Below the pieces are notes generated by a model, which was not told the DNA's origin, did no database searches, and saw only the letters and a list, made by a program, of their open reading frames with translations. A stretch of DNA of 64,000 bases from Rutidosis leptorrhynchoides (Eukaryota > Streptophyta > Magnoliopsida > Asterales > Asteraceae): the NCBI RefSeq assembly GCF_046630445.1, contig NC_092335.1:309242501-309306500 (forward strand). Reading direction: 5' to 3'. Positions within the stretch are counted from its first letter, which is position 1, and each line of letters opens with the position of its first letter. Below are positions 1 through 12,495 of the stretch, piece after piece. The translations under genes were made by a program, and so were the position numbers.

Positions 1-287
1 ATAACATAAAAATAATCTTAATGTAAAACGTTGATTACTCAACTTGTCACAATCCGACATCTAAGTTATCTACATTCTACATTCTTATTTTCACATTAAA
101 TAAAATGAAGGTTAAAATAATTATCTTATCCAAATCACGGAGAAAACATTGTAAAATAGGAATTTCCACTAACCCTTGTCTAGTTCCTGATAATTGACAC
201 TTTGTTTTCATTTGTAAAGCACTTTACTAATTATTCCGAATATCGTTAAAAAGAACAGATTCCTTAAATCATAGTGGACCTCATAAC
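1..287 (-). repeat. Flank of the left array; probable older minus-strand LTR piece
   Basis: No gene is visible. The last five bases (ATAAC, 283-287) form the left half of the target duplication of the array that follows. If the array is removed, this stretch joins 12095-12431, which is recognisable as the start of a minus-strand LTR, so these bases are probably the continuation of that LTR. The LTR assignment here rests on that contiguity and not on a direct match. Confidence 0.4.
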
Positions 288-1463
288 TGTGATGACCCGG
301 GAATTTTCGACTAAAGTTAAACTTAATCTTTATATGATTTCGACACGATAAGCAAAGTCTGTAACGTGAGTTTCATTTGATTCCCTTTTACTCATTACAT
401 TTTTGGGCTGAGAATACATGCAATATTTTAATAACTGTTTTACAATATTTATATGCGTGAGTTTCATTTGATTCCCTTTTACTCATTACATTTTTGGGCT
501 GAGAATACATGCAATATTTTAATAACTGTTTTACAATATTTATATGCGTGAGTTTCATTTGCTCCTTTTTTACTCATTACATTTTTTAGGCTGAGAATGC
601 ATGCAAATGCTTTATTAACTGTTTTACTATATTTATGTGTGTGAGTTTCATTTGCTCCCTTTTTAATTGCTTTTGCAATATATATTTTTGGGCTGAGAAT
701 ACGTGCGCAACTTTTATAAATGTTTTACGAAATAGACACAAGTAATCGAAACTACATTATATGGTTGAATTATCGAAATCGAATATGCCCCTTTTTATTA
801 AGTCTGGTAATCTAAGAATTAGGGAACAGACACCCTAATTGACGCGAATCCTAAAGATAGATCTATAGGGCCCAACAAGCCCCATCCAAAGTACCGGATG
901 CTTTAGTACTTCGAAATTTATATCATGTCCGAAGGAGGATCCCGGAATGATGGGGATATTCTTATATACATATTGTGAATGTCGGTTACCAGGTGTTCAA
1001 TCCATATGAATGATATTTTTGTCTCTATGCATGGGACGTATGATTATGAGAAATGGAAGTATGAAATCTGGTGGTCTATTAAAATTATGAAAGGATTATT
1101 TATGTTAAACTAATGAACTCACCAACCTTTTGGTTGACACTTTAAAGCATGTTTATTCTCAGGTATGAAAGAAATCTTCCGCTGTGCACTTGCTCATTTT
1201 AGAGACATTACTTGGAGTCATTCAAGACATATTTCAAAATACGTTGCATTCGAGTCGTTGAGTTCATCAAGATTATTATTAAGTCAATTATAGTTAGATA
1301 TATTATAAAATGGTATGCATGCCATCAACTTTCGATGTAATGAAAGATTGTCTTTTCAAAAACGAATGCAATGTTTGTAAAATGTATCATATAGAGGTCT
1401 AGTACCTCGCAATGTAACCAAATGTAATGTATTCGTCCTTGTGGATTAGGACGGGTCGTCACA
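288..1463 (+). repeat. LTR 1 of the left array
   Basis: It starts TGTGATGACCCG and ends CGGGTCGTCACA, a near-perfect 12-bp terminal inverted repeat with the expected TG...CA ends. It is directly followed by the primer-binding site. It contains a 91-bp tandem repeat (366-728). Its right half (from about 725) is closely related to the right half of the LTRs at 18217, 28226 and 38231, which marks common ancestry. Confidence 0.9.
366..728 (+). repeat. About 91-bp tandem repeat, four units, in the LTR
   Basis: Units begin GTGAGTTTCATTTG at 366, 457, 548 and 641, giving periods of 91, 91 and 93 bp. Units 1 and 2 are almost identical; units 3 and 4 are diverged and the last is shortened. The same array lies in LTR 2 (from 5684) and LTR 3 (from 10992). 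Each unit contains the phrase GGCTGAGAATACATGC, related to the GGGATGAGAATACATG that occurs once in the LTRs of the coding elements (20847, 45928), so the amplification is specific to this family. Confidence 0.85.
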
Positions 1464-1465
1464 GT

Positions 1466-1477
1466 TGGTATCAGAGC
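1466..1477 (+). promoter_or_regulatory. Primer-binding site, initiator tRNA-Met type
   Basis: TGGTATCAGAGC lies two bases after the LTR end (1463). This is the usual plant Ty3 and copia primer site complementary to the 3' end of tRNA-iMet. The second interior carries a changed version, TGGTATCAAAGC, at 6784-6795. Confidence 0.85.
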
Positions 1478-2003
1478 GGTGGTCTTAGCGAACCAGGTCT
1501 TGCATTAGTGAGTCTAACTGATAGTCGTTAGGATGCATTAGTGAGTCTGGACTTCGACCGTGCATGCATGTCAAAAGTTTTGCTTATCATTTTTTTGTCA
1601 AAAATCATCTATTTATCATCCTTAGGAAATTACCTGCTTATCATTCTTAGTCTAGACACATCTTACTGCAATGATTGCATGAATAGTGTATAGATAAAAT
1701 TCGTATCTTAGCGTATCTGCTAATTCATATCTTAGCATATCTTGTACTGTAGACTTTGTCTGACAACTTCCGTAGATTCCTCCGTAACATATGGGATTTT
1801 AGTATTGTATACGCATATGTGAATTATGTATTGCAGGGTACTAATCTACATCCTATAATCTATTTCTTATCGAAAATACTTCATCTGATCGTACGAGATG
1901 AATCCCTCAACCAGTTCGAGTCCCTCAGACTTCGATAGCTAATCCGATAGTTATTCCGACAGCTATTCCGACACGGATGTTCACCTAAGCTCCGGAGGCA
2001 ACG

Positions 2004-2335
2004 TCACCAGAATGAATCAACCAATCAATCATCCCCAATTCATCTGATGGGTTCGTAGTTGACTTAACTGATGGAGACGAGAGGAAGGCGATCCTTTCCA
2101 CCCACCAACCGAATTTACCTCTTGGCAATGAACCTGAAGCACTTACCGGCGAACCAGTCTGAAACACCATTTTCACCCCCCATTTCCCGAATATCTCACC
2201 ACGATTGTATTCTATCTAAAATTCTAAACCTTATTCATCCGCTCGTACCGACCGACAATCATCCCGGAATAATAGAAGAAGTCAACGAACTTCGCGCTCG
2301 AGTAATCAATCTGGAGAATATGGTGTAAAAATTAC
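2004..2335 (+). pseudogene. Decayed ORF upstream of the lost gag
   Basis: Two overlapping frames here give protein-like text: an acidic stretch (VDLTDGDERKA) in one frame, and a C-terminal piece reading EEVNELRARVINLENMV in the frame of 2071-2328. A stop or frame change lies between them. Its place, between primer site and gag, is that of the small acidic ORF in the coding elements of this window, so I read it as a remnant of such an ORF. The second interior has a matching copy at about 7320-7660. Homology to the acidic ORF is by position and composition only. Confidence 0.4.
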
Positions 2336-2680
2336 CAGCTTCAACAACATCACCGGCACCAACAGTACCATCAATAACAACACCAGTGCCATCAACAACC
2401 CATGCCTCGACGTCTCATTCTATACCTTGAGTACAATTATCGTTCTACGTATCGTTCTACATCATTTATCTTCGTTCGACATGGCGATTATGTAATCTCT
2501 AATGTTTTAGAGATTATATATTCTTGTTCCAACGGTAAATCAAATGAGTTTAATATCATATTGACTCATTAAATCCATGATTACATCTGAAGAAGATATA
2601 TATGTATATATATTTTCATAAAGATTGTAATTAAAAAAAAAAATTTCTTGTGTACAAACTGTTAATGGTGAAAATATTTT

Positions 2681-2700
2681 AACGGGTAGGTAATACCCGA
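2681..2700 (+). promoter_or_regulatory. Internal polypurine-like motif and hairpin
   Basis: AACGGGTAGGTAATACCCGA repeats the ACGGGTAGGTA block that sits immediately upstream of LTR 2 and LTR 3 and also forms a GGGTA/TACCC hairpin. The second interior has it at 7989-8007, and the coding elements have it just upstream of gag. A second initiation site for plus-strand synthesis is a possible role, but this is inference. Confidence 0.45.
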
Positions 2701-3152
2701 GGAATATTTAGATTTCACATTAATAAGTACACTGTACATTCTTTCAAATCAGATACAACAGTCAATTACTATCCTACTTACATCTACCGATATACGAATC
2801 CGTTCACCACAGAATAACCATTTTCATTTAATTTCATATTTGGATATTGATTTATCAGAATTCGATAAGTGGCATAATAAAGAACACATTTGACGAAATA
2901 AAAATTTGATAGAAACAAACAAATTAACTACGAAAAATTTTGTTAAGAATCCACGCTAACTGTTCCAGCTAACTGTTCCTAGCTAACTGATTACATTTTA
3001 TTTATCGCATTTTATTTATCGCAATTTAATTATCGCAATTTACATTCTCGCAATTTTATTTATTGTCATTTAATTTCTGTTATTTACTTTACGCACTTTA
3101 TTTATCGTTATTTAATTTCTGTTATTTATTTTACGCACTTTAAATATCGGGA

Positions 3153-3415
3153 CACGTATACAAGGTTTTGACATATCATATCGACGCATCTATATATATT
3201 ATTTGGAATCACCATAAACACTCTATATGCAGTAATGATCGAGTTCTCTATACAGGGTTGAGGTTGATTCTACAATAATATATATACTTTGAGTTGTGAT
3301 CGAGTCTGAGACGTATAAGGGTCACGATACGTATTAATTCGAATATTATATATATAATTATATATGAATTATTGAATTGCTAACTGTGGACTATCAACTG
3401 AGGACTATCAACATT
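3153..3415 (+). repeat. LTR-derived module inside the non-autonomous interior
   Basis: From GACACGTATACAAGG through the GGACTATCAAC repeats this stretch is clearly related to 20402-20645, which lies inside the LTR of the coding array, but is substantially diverged from it. The second interior has the same module at about 8459-8720. The element's interior is thus partly built from LTR sequence of a related family. The rest of the interior (3416-5570) has no reading frame that I can support and no repeat that I recognise. Confidence 0.6.
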
Positions 3416-5570
3416 TGACAAATTAAAATGAATTAAAATATTGATTATAACTTATGAAACTAAACAATTCTTCAAGTTGCCACTTGATTTCATCTTAAAC
3501 CTTAATTGTACCTTGACGATTCCAATCTGCATTCAAACTTTCATAATTCTTGAAAACATCTCAATCGATAGGATGAATCAACCGCACTTCATCTACGGAA
3601 GGAAAGATTTGTGCATATAGTTATGCACCTGAGAAACTCTCGGCAACTGAGTAAAAGTTTAATACGTAGTCGCGTCAGATCCTATGACATTTATTAGCAA
3701 AAATAACTTTGCGATCCCTTTTCAAGGTAGCAAATTTTGTCACAGCTTCAGCAAATCAACTTCGACGTTTCGTTCGAAACAACCTTATTATCACCTTGAC
3801 TTATATGTATGTTCTTTTATTGTTACCGGGGAACCTTTTATATTCCACCATATTACCGTCAGCGTTTAATCATCTAAAAACACAATTCTCTTAAAATCAC
3901 CTCGGATCGATAACTAATGATTCAGATATGGTAGCAGTAAATGTAGAGGAATCGGCAATCAGTACTTTGAAAACTTACAGCATATCTACATCAACAGTTA
4001 TATGTATAACATTTATCTTTTAGAATAATGATCTTTCATTCTGAAATTTTGAAAAGCACCCAGCCTACGAATTAATACATTGAACTTTGAAAAAGCTGAA
4101 TGAAGCAGCAGAAACTGTAGATAACCGTAAACGACCTTAATCATCGAAAGTTTGATGATAGAGAATAGTATGTTAGAAAAGCTCAGAAAAGTTGGAACTG
4201 GAAAACGGATTGAGCTAACCACGAAGGAGACCAAGGACAAACACAAGGACCATACTCTATATTCAAAGAATCCGGATAATTCTGGATCCGTTGAAATCTT
4301 TAGAGAATATCTTGCTCCGAAGTCATGTTAAAATCTTGCGGAAAATCTTTCTTCATCAACCATTGAACTTAGAAATCCCAAAATATCATCATAAATATCT
4401 TCGATATTTCTGAGGATATTTTCATAACTCTTCTTGTCTGAAATTAGTTATTTCTTCGTGTTATCTGTATTACATCATAAAGGAAACCATTTTAGTTTCT
4501 AAATTTCTTTAAAATTCGAGTTTAAATTATGAATGACTTCTGGAGTAGTGTTGGAAATTTATGCATGAGTTAGTATAATATAATGACACTTGATCAACGT
4601 GATTATATTACAGTAATTCATGCTGAGTTTCTAATGGAACGTGATGATTCACAGATCATAACGTCATCATGTGTCATGTTACATAAATCTTTCATTCTAC
4701 ATAACCTCTGAACATATCCAGAAGAATATATTCTTGATAGTTCTATCGTCTGTATTTTTGATAAATTTGAAAATCAAATCGTGCTATTACGTTCCTTCCT
4801 TCTTAGAACATTATAATCATCCGAAATTCTATGGTTACGAATTCTGGACCATTATTCGTTTGCCTTGGAGTCGGGAAGAGAAAACAAGAGCATGGAGCTC
4901 CGAAAAATAAAGGAAAATATAAAGCCGATCACAAACATAGGAATTACAAACCGTGTATATCAATGTTTATCGCCACATAAAGACACGGGAGAATCAAAAA
5001 CACTATAACCCCAAGGGTGAAGTAGAAGAAAACAGATTCCTCCGGTGAAAGTTGGAAAAGGAGAATGATTGTGGTGATAGTCATGATAAGGACAAGGATC
5101 AGAACTGGATTAAGCATTTTCACAATCTTTTGGATGTATGAACTAAGAAAGAAAGTATAGGAATGGTGAGGATAATGGAACAGAAGAGCTTAATTTATAG
5201 TGGAAATATCATACAGAGTAATCGAGGCAGATCACCGTATTTAATTATAGAGATCTTAATTTCCTTACTCACTGAAGAAGCAAATCTTTTAGATTTCGAA
5301 GATTTTCTTTAAATCCCTTGAATTTCGGAATTCAACCCTGACTACGTCAGAAGTTAAGACGCACCTCATTTTCTAAATTTAACCCTGTTTACGTCAAAAG
5401 CTAAGGAAAATCTTATTTTTCTTCAATTCACTCTTTTGCGATAGCTTCATTCGTATCCTTAGAATAATCGAATTATTTTATCCTTATTATTCAATGATGA
5501 TAAACCTCTAATTATCCACTCATATTGGTCATGAAAACATTTTTATTGTTAGCCATGACCACCTCACTCA

Positions 5571-5605
5571 AATTTCGGGACGAAATTTCTTTAACGGGTA
5601 GGTAC
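5571..5605 (+). promoter_or_regulatory. Polypurine-tract region before LTR 2
   Basis: The block TTTCGGGACGAAATTT followed by TTTAACGGGTAGGTAC abuts the LTR start. It is shared with the coding chromoviruses (28193-28225, 38197-38230, 52168-52202) and, inverted, with the old minus-strand element (42838-42875). It recurs before LTR 3 (10879-10913). The shared block implies use of the same reverse-transcription machinery. Confidence 0.7.
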
Positions 5606-6781
5606 TGTGATGACCCGAGAATTTCCGACTAAATTTAAACATAATCTTTATATGATTTCGACACGATAAGCAAAGTCTGTAATGTGAGTTTCATTTGATT
5701 CCCTTTTACTCATTACATTTTTGGGCTGAGAATACATGCAATGTTTTAATAACTGTTTTACAATATTTATATGCGTGAGTTTCATTTGATTCCCTTTTAC
5801 TCATTACATTTTTGGGCTGAGAATACATGCAATGTTTTAATAACTGTTTTACAATATTTATATGCGTGAGTTTCATTTGCTCCTTTTTTACTCATTACAT
5901 TTTTTAGGCTGAGAATGCATGTAAATGCTTTATTAACTGTTTTACAATATTTATGTGTGTGAGTTTCATTTGCTCCCTTTTTAATTGCTTTTGCAATATA
6001 TATTTTTGGGCTGAGAATACATGCGCAACTTTTATAAATGTTTTACGAAATAGACACAAGTAATCGAAACTACATTATATGGTTGAATTATCGAAATCGA
6101 ATATGCCCCTTTTTATTGAGTCTGGTAATCTAAGAATTAGGGAATAGACACCCTAATTGACGCGAATCCTAAAGATAGATCTATAGGGCCCAACAAGCCC
6201 CATCCAAAGTACCGGATGCTTTAGTGCTTCGAAATTTATATCATGTCCGAAGGAGGATCCCGGAATGATGGGGATATTCTTATATACATATTGTGAATGT
6301 CGGTTACCAGGCGTTCAATCCATATGAATGATATTTTTGTCTCTATGCATGGGACGTATGATTATGAGAAATGGAAGTATGAAATCTTGTGGTCTATTAA
6401 AATTATGAAAGGATTATTTATGTTAAACTAATGAACTCACCAACCTTTTGGTTGACACTTTAAAGCATGTTTATTCTCAGGTATGAAAGAAATCTTCCGC
6501 TGTGCACTTGCTCATTTTAGAGACATTACTTGGAGTCATTCAGGACATATTTCAAAAGACGTTGCATTCGAGTCGTTGAGTTCATCAAGATTATTATTAA
6601 GTCAATTATAGTTAGATATATTATAAAATGGTATGCATGCCGTCAACTTTCGATGTAATGAAAGATTGTCTTTTCAAAAACGAATGCAATGTTTGTAAAA
6701 TGTATCATATAGAGGTCTAGTACCTCGCAATGTAACCAAATGTAATGTATTCGTCCTTGTGGATTAGGACGGGTCATCACA
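5606..6781 (+). repeat. LTR 2 (internal) of the left array
   Basis: 1176 bp, from TGTGATGACCCG to GGGTCATCACA, nearly identical to LTR 1 including the 91-bp repeats (from 5684). It is shared by both interiors: a polypurine block precedes it and a primer-binding site follows it. That is the arrangement expected when two copies of one insertion recombine unequally. Confidence 0.9.
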
Positions 6782-9700
6782 GTTGGTATCAAAGCGGTGG
6801 TCTTAGCGAACCAGGTCTTGCATTAGTGAGTCTAACTGATAGTCGTTAGGATGCATTAGTGAGTCTGGACTTCGACCGTGCATGCATGTCAAAAGTTTTG
6901 CTTATCATTTTTTGTCGAAAATCATCTATTTATCATCCTTAGGAAATTACCTGCTTATCATTCTTAGTCTAGACACATCTTACTGCAATGATTGCATGAA
7001 TAGTGTATAGATAAAATTCGTATCTTAGCGTATCTGCTAATTCATATCTTAGCATATCTTGTACTGTAGACTTTGTCTGACAACTTCCGTAGATTCCTCC
7101 GTAACATATGGGATTTTAGTATTGTATACGCATATGTGAATTATGTATTGCAGGGTACTAATCTACATCCTATAATCTGTTTCTTATCAAAAATACTTCA
7201 TCTGATCGTACGAGATGAATCCCTCAACCAGTTCGAGTCCCTCAGACTTCGATAGCTAATCCGATAGTTATTCCGACAGCTATTCCGACACGGATGTTCA
7301 CCTAAGCTCCGGAGGCAACGTCACCAGAATGAATCAACCAATCAATCATCCCCAATTCATCTGATGGGATCGTAGTCGACTTAACTGATGGAGACGAGAG
7401 GAAGGCGATCCTTTCCACCCACCAACCGAATTTACCTCTTGGCAATGAACCTGAAGCACTTACCGGCGAACCAGTCTGAAACACCATTTTCACCCCCATT
7501 TCCCGAATATCTCACCACGATTGTATTCTATCTAAAATTCTAAACCTTATTCATCTGCTCGTACCGACCGACAATCATCCCGAAATAATAGAAGAAGTCA
7601 ACGAACTTCGCGTACGAGTAATCAATCTGGAGAATATGGTGCAAAAATTACCAGCTTCAACAACATCACCGGCACCAACAGTACCATCAATAACAACACC
7701 AGTGCCATCAACAACCCATGCCTCGACATCTCATTCTATACCTTGAGTACAATTATCGTTCTACGTATCGTTCTACATCATTTATCTTCGTTCGACATGG
7801 TAATCTATAATGTTTTAGAGATTATATATTCTTGTTCCAACGGTAAATCAAATGAGTTTAATATCATATTGACTCATTAAATCCATGATTACATCTGAAG
7901 AAGATATATATGTATATATATTTTCATAAAATTGTAATTAAAAAAAAAAAATTTCTTGTGTACAAACTGTTAATGGTGAAAATATTTTAACGGGTAGGTA
8001 ATACCCGAGGAATATTTAGATTTCACATTAATAAGTACACTGTACATTCTTTCAAATCAGATACAACAGTCAATTACTATCCTACTTACATCTACCGATA
8101 TACGAATCCGTTCACCACAGAATAACCATTTTCATTTAATTTCATATTTGGATATTGATTTATCAGAATTCGACAAGTGGCATAATGAAGAACACATTTG
8201 ACGAAATAAAAATTTGATAGAAACAAACAAATTAACTACGAAAAATTTTGTTAAGAATCCACGCTAACTGTTCCAGCTAACTGTTCCTAGCTAACTGATT
8301 ACATTCTATTTATCGCATTTTATTTATCGCAATTTAATTATCGCAATTTACATTCTCGCAATTTTATTTATTGTCATTTAATTTCTGTTATTTACTTTAC
8401 GCACTTTATTTATCGTTATTTAATTTCTGTTATTTATTTTACGCACTTTAAATATCGGGACACGTATACAAGGTTTTGACATATCATATCGACGCATCTA
8501 TATATATTATTTGGAATCACCATAAACACTCTATATGCAGTAATGATCGAGTTCTCTATACAGGGTTGAGGTTGATTCTACAATAATATATATACTTTGA
8601 GTTGTGATCGAGTCTGAGACGTATAAGGGTCACGATACGTATTAATTCGAATATTATATATATAATTATATATGAATTATTGAATTGCTAACTGTGGACT
8701 ATCAACTGAGGACTATCAACATTTGACAAATTAAAATGAATTAAAATATTGATTATAACTTATGAAACTAAACAATTCTTCAAGTTACCACTTGATTTCA
8801 TCTTAAACCTTAATTGTACCTTGACGATTCCAATCTGCATTCAAACTTTCATAATTCTTGAAAACATCTCAATCGATAGGATGAATCAACCGCACTTCAT
8901 CTATGAAAGGAAAGATTTGTGCATATAGTTAAGCACCTGAGAAACTCTCGGCAACTGAGTAAAAGTTTAATACGTAGTCGCGTCAGATCCTTTGACATTT
9001 ATTAGCAAAAATAACTTTGCGATCCCTTTTCAAGGTAGCAAATTTTGTCACAGCTTCAGCAAATCAACTTCGACGTTTCGTTCGAAACAACCTTATTATC
9101 ACCTTGACTTATATGTATGTTCTTTTATTGTTACCGGGGAACCTTTTATATTCCACCATATTACCGTCAGCGTTTAATCATCTAAAAACACAATTCTCTT
9201 GAAATCACCTCGGATCGATAACTAATGATTCAGATATGGTAGCAGTAAATGTAGAGGAATCGGCAATCGGTACTTTGAAAACTTACAGCATATCTACATC
9301 AACAGTTATATGTATAACATTTATCTTTTAGAATAATGATCTTCCATTCTGAAATTTTGAAAAGCACCCAGCCTACGAATTAATACATTGAACTTTGAAA
9401 AAGCTGAATGAAGCAGCAGAAACTGTAGATAACCGTAAACGACCTTAATCATAGAAAGTTTGATGATAAAGAATAGTATGTTAGAAAAGCTCAGAAAAGT
9501 TGGAACTGGAAAACGGATTGAGCTAACCACGAAGGAGACCAAGGACAAACACAAGGACCATACCCTATATTCAAAGAATCCGGATAATTCTGGATCCGTT
9601 GAAATCTTTAGAGAATATCTTGCTCCGAAGTCATGTTAAAATCTTGCGGAAAATCTTTCTTCATCAACCATCGAACTTAGAAATCCCAAAATATCATCAT

Positions 9701-10913
9701 AAATATCTTCGATATTTCTGAGGATATTTTCATAACTCTTCTTGTCCGAAATTAGTTATTTCTTCGTGTTATCTGTATTACATCATAAAGGAAACCATTT
9801 TAGTTTCTAAATTTCTTTAAAATTCGAGTTTAAATTATGAATGACTTCTGGAGTAGTGTTGGAAATTTATGCATGAGTTTGTATAATATAATGACACTTG
9901 ATCAACGTGATTATATTACAGTAATTCATGCTGAGTTTCTAATGGAACGTGATGATTCACAGATCATAACGTCATCATGTGTCATTTTACATAACTCTTT
10001 CATTCTACATAACCTCTGAACATATCCAGAAGAATATATTCTTGATAGTTCTATCGTCTGTATTTTTGATAAATTTGAAAATCAAATCGTGCTATTACGT
10101 TCCTTCCTGCTTAGAACATTATAATCATCCGAAATTCTATGGTTACGAATTCTGGACCATTATTCGTTTGACTTGGAGTCGGGAAGAGAAAACAAGAGCA
10201 TGGAGCTCCGAAAAATAAAGGAAAATATAAAGCCGATCACAAACATAGGAATTACAAACCGTGTATATCAATGTTTATCGCCACATAAAGACACGGGAGA
10301 ATCAAAAATACTATAACCCCAAGGGCGAAGTAGAAGAAAACAGATTCCTCCGGTGAAAGTTGGAAAAGGAGAATGATTGTGGTGATAGTCATGATAAGGA
10401 CAAGGATCAGAACTGGATTAAGCATTTTCACAATCTTTTGGATGTATGAACTAAGAAAGAAAGTATAGGAATGGTGAGGATAATGGAACGGAAGAGCTTA
10501 ATTTATAGTGGAAATATCATACAGAGTAATCGAGGCAGATCACCGTATTTAATTATAGAGATCTTAATTTCCTTACTCACTGAAGAAGCAAATCTTTTAG
10601 ATTTCGAAGATTTTCTTTAAATCCCTTGAATTTCGGAATTCAACCCTGACTACGTCAAAAGTTAAGACGCACCTCATTTTCTAAATTTAACCCTGTTTAC
10701 GTCAAAAGCTAAGGAAAATCTTATTTTTCTTCAATTCACTCTTTTGCGATAGCTTCATTCGTATCCTTAGAATAATCGAATTATTTTATCCTTATTATTC
10801 AATGATGATAAACCTCTAATTATCCACTCATATTGGTCATGAAAACATTTTTATTGTTAGCCATGACCACCTCACTCAAATTTCGGGACGAAATTTCTTT
10901 AACGGGTAGGTAC
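6782..10913 (+). mobile_element. Second interior of the left array
   Basis: Near-duplicate of 1464-5605 with scattered substitutions and a few small indels. It carries the same landmarks in order: altered primer site (6784-6795), decayed pre-gag ORF, internal polypurine-like motif (7989), LTR-derived module (about 8459-8720) and polypurine block (10879-10913). No reading frame longer than about 80 codons is present, so it is non-coding in the same way as its twin. Confidence 0.85.
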
Positions 10914-12089
10914 TGTGATGACCCGGGAATTTCCGACTAAATTTAAACTTAATCTTTATATGATTTCGACACGATAAGCAAAGTCTGTAATGTGAGTTTC
11001 ATTTGATTCCCTTTTACTCATTACATTTTTGGGCTGAGAATACATGCAATGTTTTAATAACTGTTTTACAATATTTATATGCGTGAGTTTCATTTGATTC
11101 CCTTTTACTCATTACATTTTTGGGCTGAGAATACATGCAATGTTTTAATAACTGTTTTACAATATTTATATGCGTGAGTTTCATTTGCTCCTTTTTTACT
11201 CATTACATTTTTTAGGCTGAGAATGCATGCAAATGCTTTATTAACTGTTTTACAATATTTATGTGTGTGAGTTTCATTTGCTCCCTTTTTAATTGCTTTT
11301 GCAATATATATTTTTGGGCTGAGAATACATGCGCAACTTTAATAAATGTTTTACGAAATAGACACAAGTAATCGAAACTACATTATATGGTTGAATTATT
11401 GAAATTGAATATGCCCCTTTTTATTAAGTCTGGTAATCTAAGAATTAGGGAATAGACACCCTAATTGACGCGAATCCTAAAGATAGATCTATAGGGCCCA
11501 ACAAGCCCCATCCAAAGTACCAGATGCTTTAGTACTTCGAAATTTATATCATGTCCGAAGGAGGATCCCGGAATGATGGGGATATTCTTATATACATATT
11601 GTGAATGTCGGTTACCAGGCGTTCAATCCATATGAATGATATTTTTGTCTCTATGCATGGGACGTATGATTATGAGAAATGGAAGTATGAAATCTTGTGG
11701 TCTATTAAAATTATGAAAGGATTATTTATGTTAAACTAATGAACTCACCAACCTTTTGGTTGACACTTTAAAGCATGTTTATTCTCAGGTATGAAAGAAA
11801 TCTTTCGCTGTGCACTTGCTCATTTTAGAGACATTACTTGGAGTCATTCAGGACATATTTCAAAAGACGTTGCATTCGAGTCGTTGAGTTCATCAAGATT
11901 ATTATTAAGTCAATTATAGTTAGATATATTATAAAATGGTATGCATGCCGTCAACTTTCGATGTAATGAAAGATTGTCTTTTCAAAAACGAATGCAATGT
12001 TTGTAAAATGTATCATATAGAGGTCTAGTACCTCGCAATGTAACCAAATGTAATGTATTCGTTCTTGTGGATTAGGACGGGTCGTTAGA
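10914..12089 (+). repeat. LTR 3 of the left array
   Basis: 1176 bp, starting TGTGATGACCCG. The last bases read GTCGTTAGA, two substitutions away from the GTCGTCACA end of LTR 1. It is immediately followed by the right-hand ATAAC target duplication (12090-12094), which fixes this boundary. Confidence 0.85.
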
Positions 12090-12094
12090 ATAAC

Positions 12095-12431
12095 AGAGAC
12101 CCGTAATCATAATAACAATGTATCTGATAATTCAACAATTTGATATTATCTTTTAATCTCGTCGATAATTATAATAAACATATATTGAAACAAATACGTT
12201 CATGTAAAGTATTATACATATAATACTTTGTTAACGTTTTCAATTAATATAACCATATATACATATCTATACACATAAATGTTCGTGAATCGTCGAGCAC
12301 GGTCAAAGGGTAATTGATTACATGAATGTAGTTACAAAATTTTTGATATTCAACTTTACAAACTTTGCTTATCGTGTCGGAAATATATAAAGATAAAGTT
12401 TAAATTTGGTCAGAAATTTCCGAGTTGTCAC
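12095..12431 (-). repeat. Minus-strand LTR fragment, the host site of the left array
   Basis: Read on the minus strand from 12431, it begins TGTGACAACTCGG and continues with the phrase CGACACGATAAGCAAAG-like text that also opens the LTRs of the left array (CCGACACGATAAGCAAAG near 12380). It is therefore the 5' end of a related but diverged LTR in the opposite orientation. The array at 288-12089 interrupts it, and 1-287 is the probable continuation. Confidence 0.6.
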
Positions 12432-12495
12432 ATATAGCCCTCCTCAATAGAACCTTCTATATAAGCTTCATTCACATTAACACTATACATTTTGG

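Larger units (their letters stand above)
288..12089 (+). mobile_element. Non-autonomous Ty3-type LTR element, three LTRs and two interiors
   Basis: Three 1176-bp LTRs (288-1463, 5606-6781, 10914-12089) alternate with two interiors of about 4.1 kb (1464-5605, 6782-10913). The whole is flanked by the single 5-bp duplication ATAAC at 283-287 and 12090-12094. Each interior begins with a tRNA-Met-type primer-binding site and ends with the same polypurine-type block found in the coding chromoviruses of this window, yet neither has a gag-pol reading frame. It is therefore a large non-autonomous derivative presumably mobilised by a coding relative. The two interiors and the three LTRs differ by roughly 1-2% by eye, so the duplication is recent. 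The outer end of the third LTR is mutated (GTCGTTAGA in place of GTCGTCACA). Confidence 0.85.

Noticed and set aside
1756-4910. Several frames of 60-85 codons in the left array interiors, repeated at 7073-10218
   Set aside because: They are kept only because the interiors are recent duplicates. They have no domain, several start at non-ATG codons, and they overlap one another on both strands.
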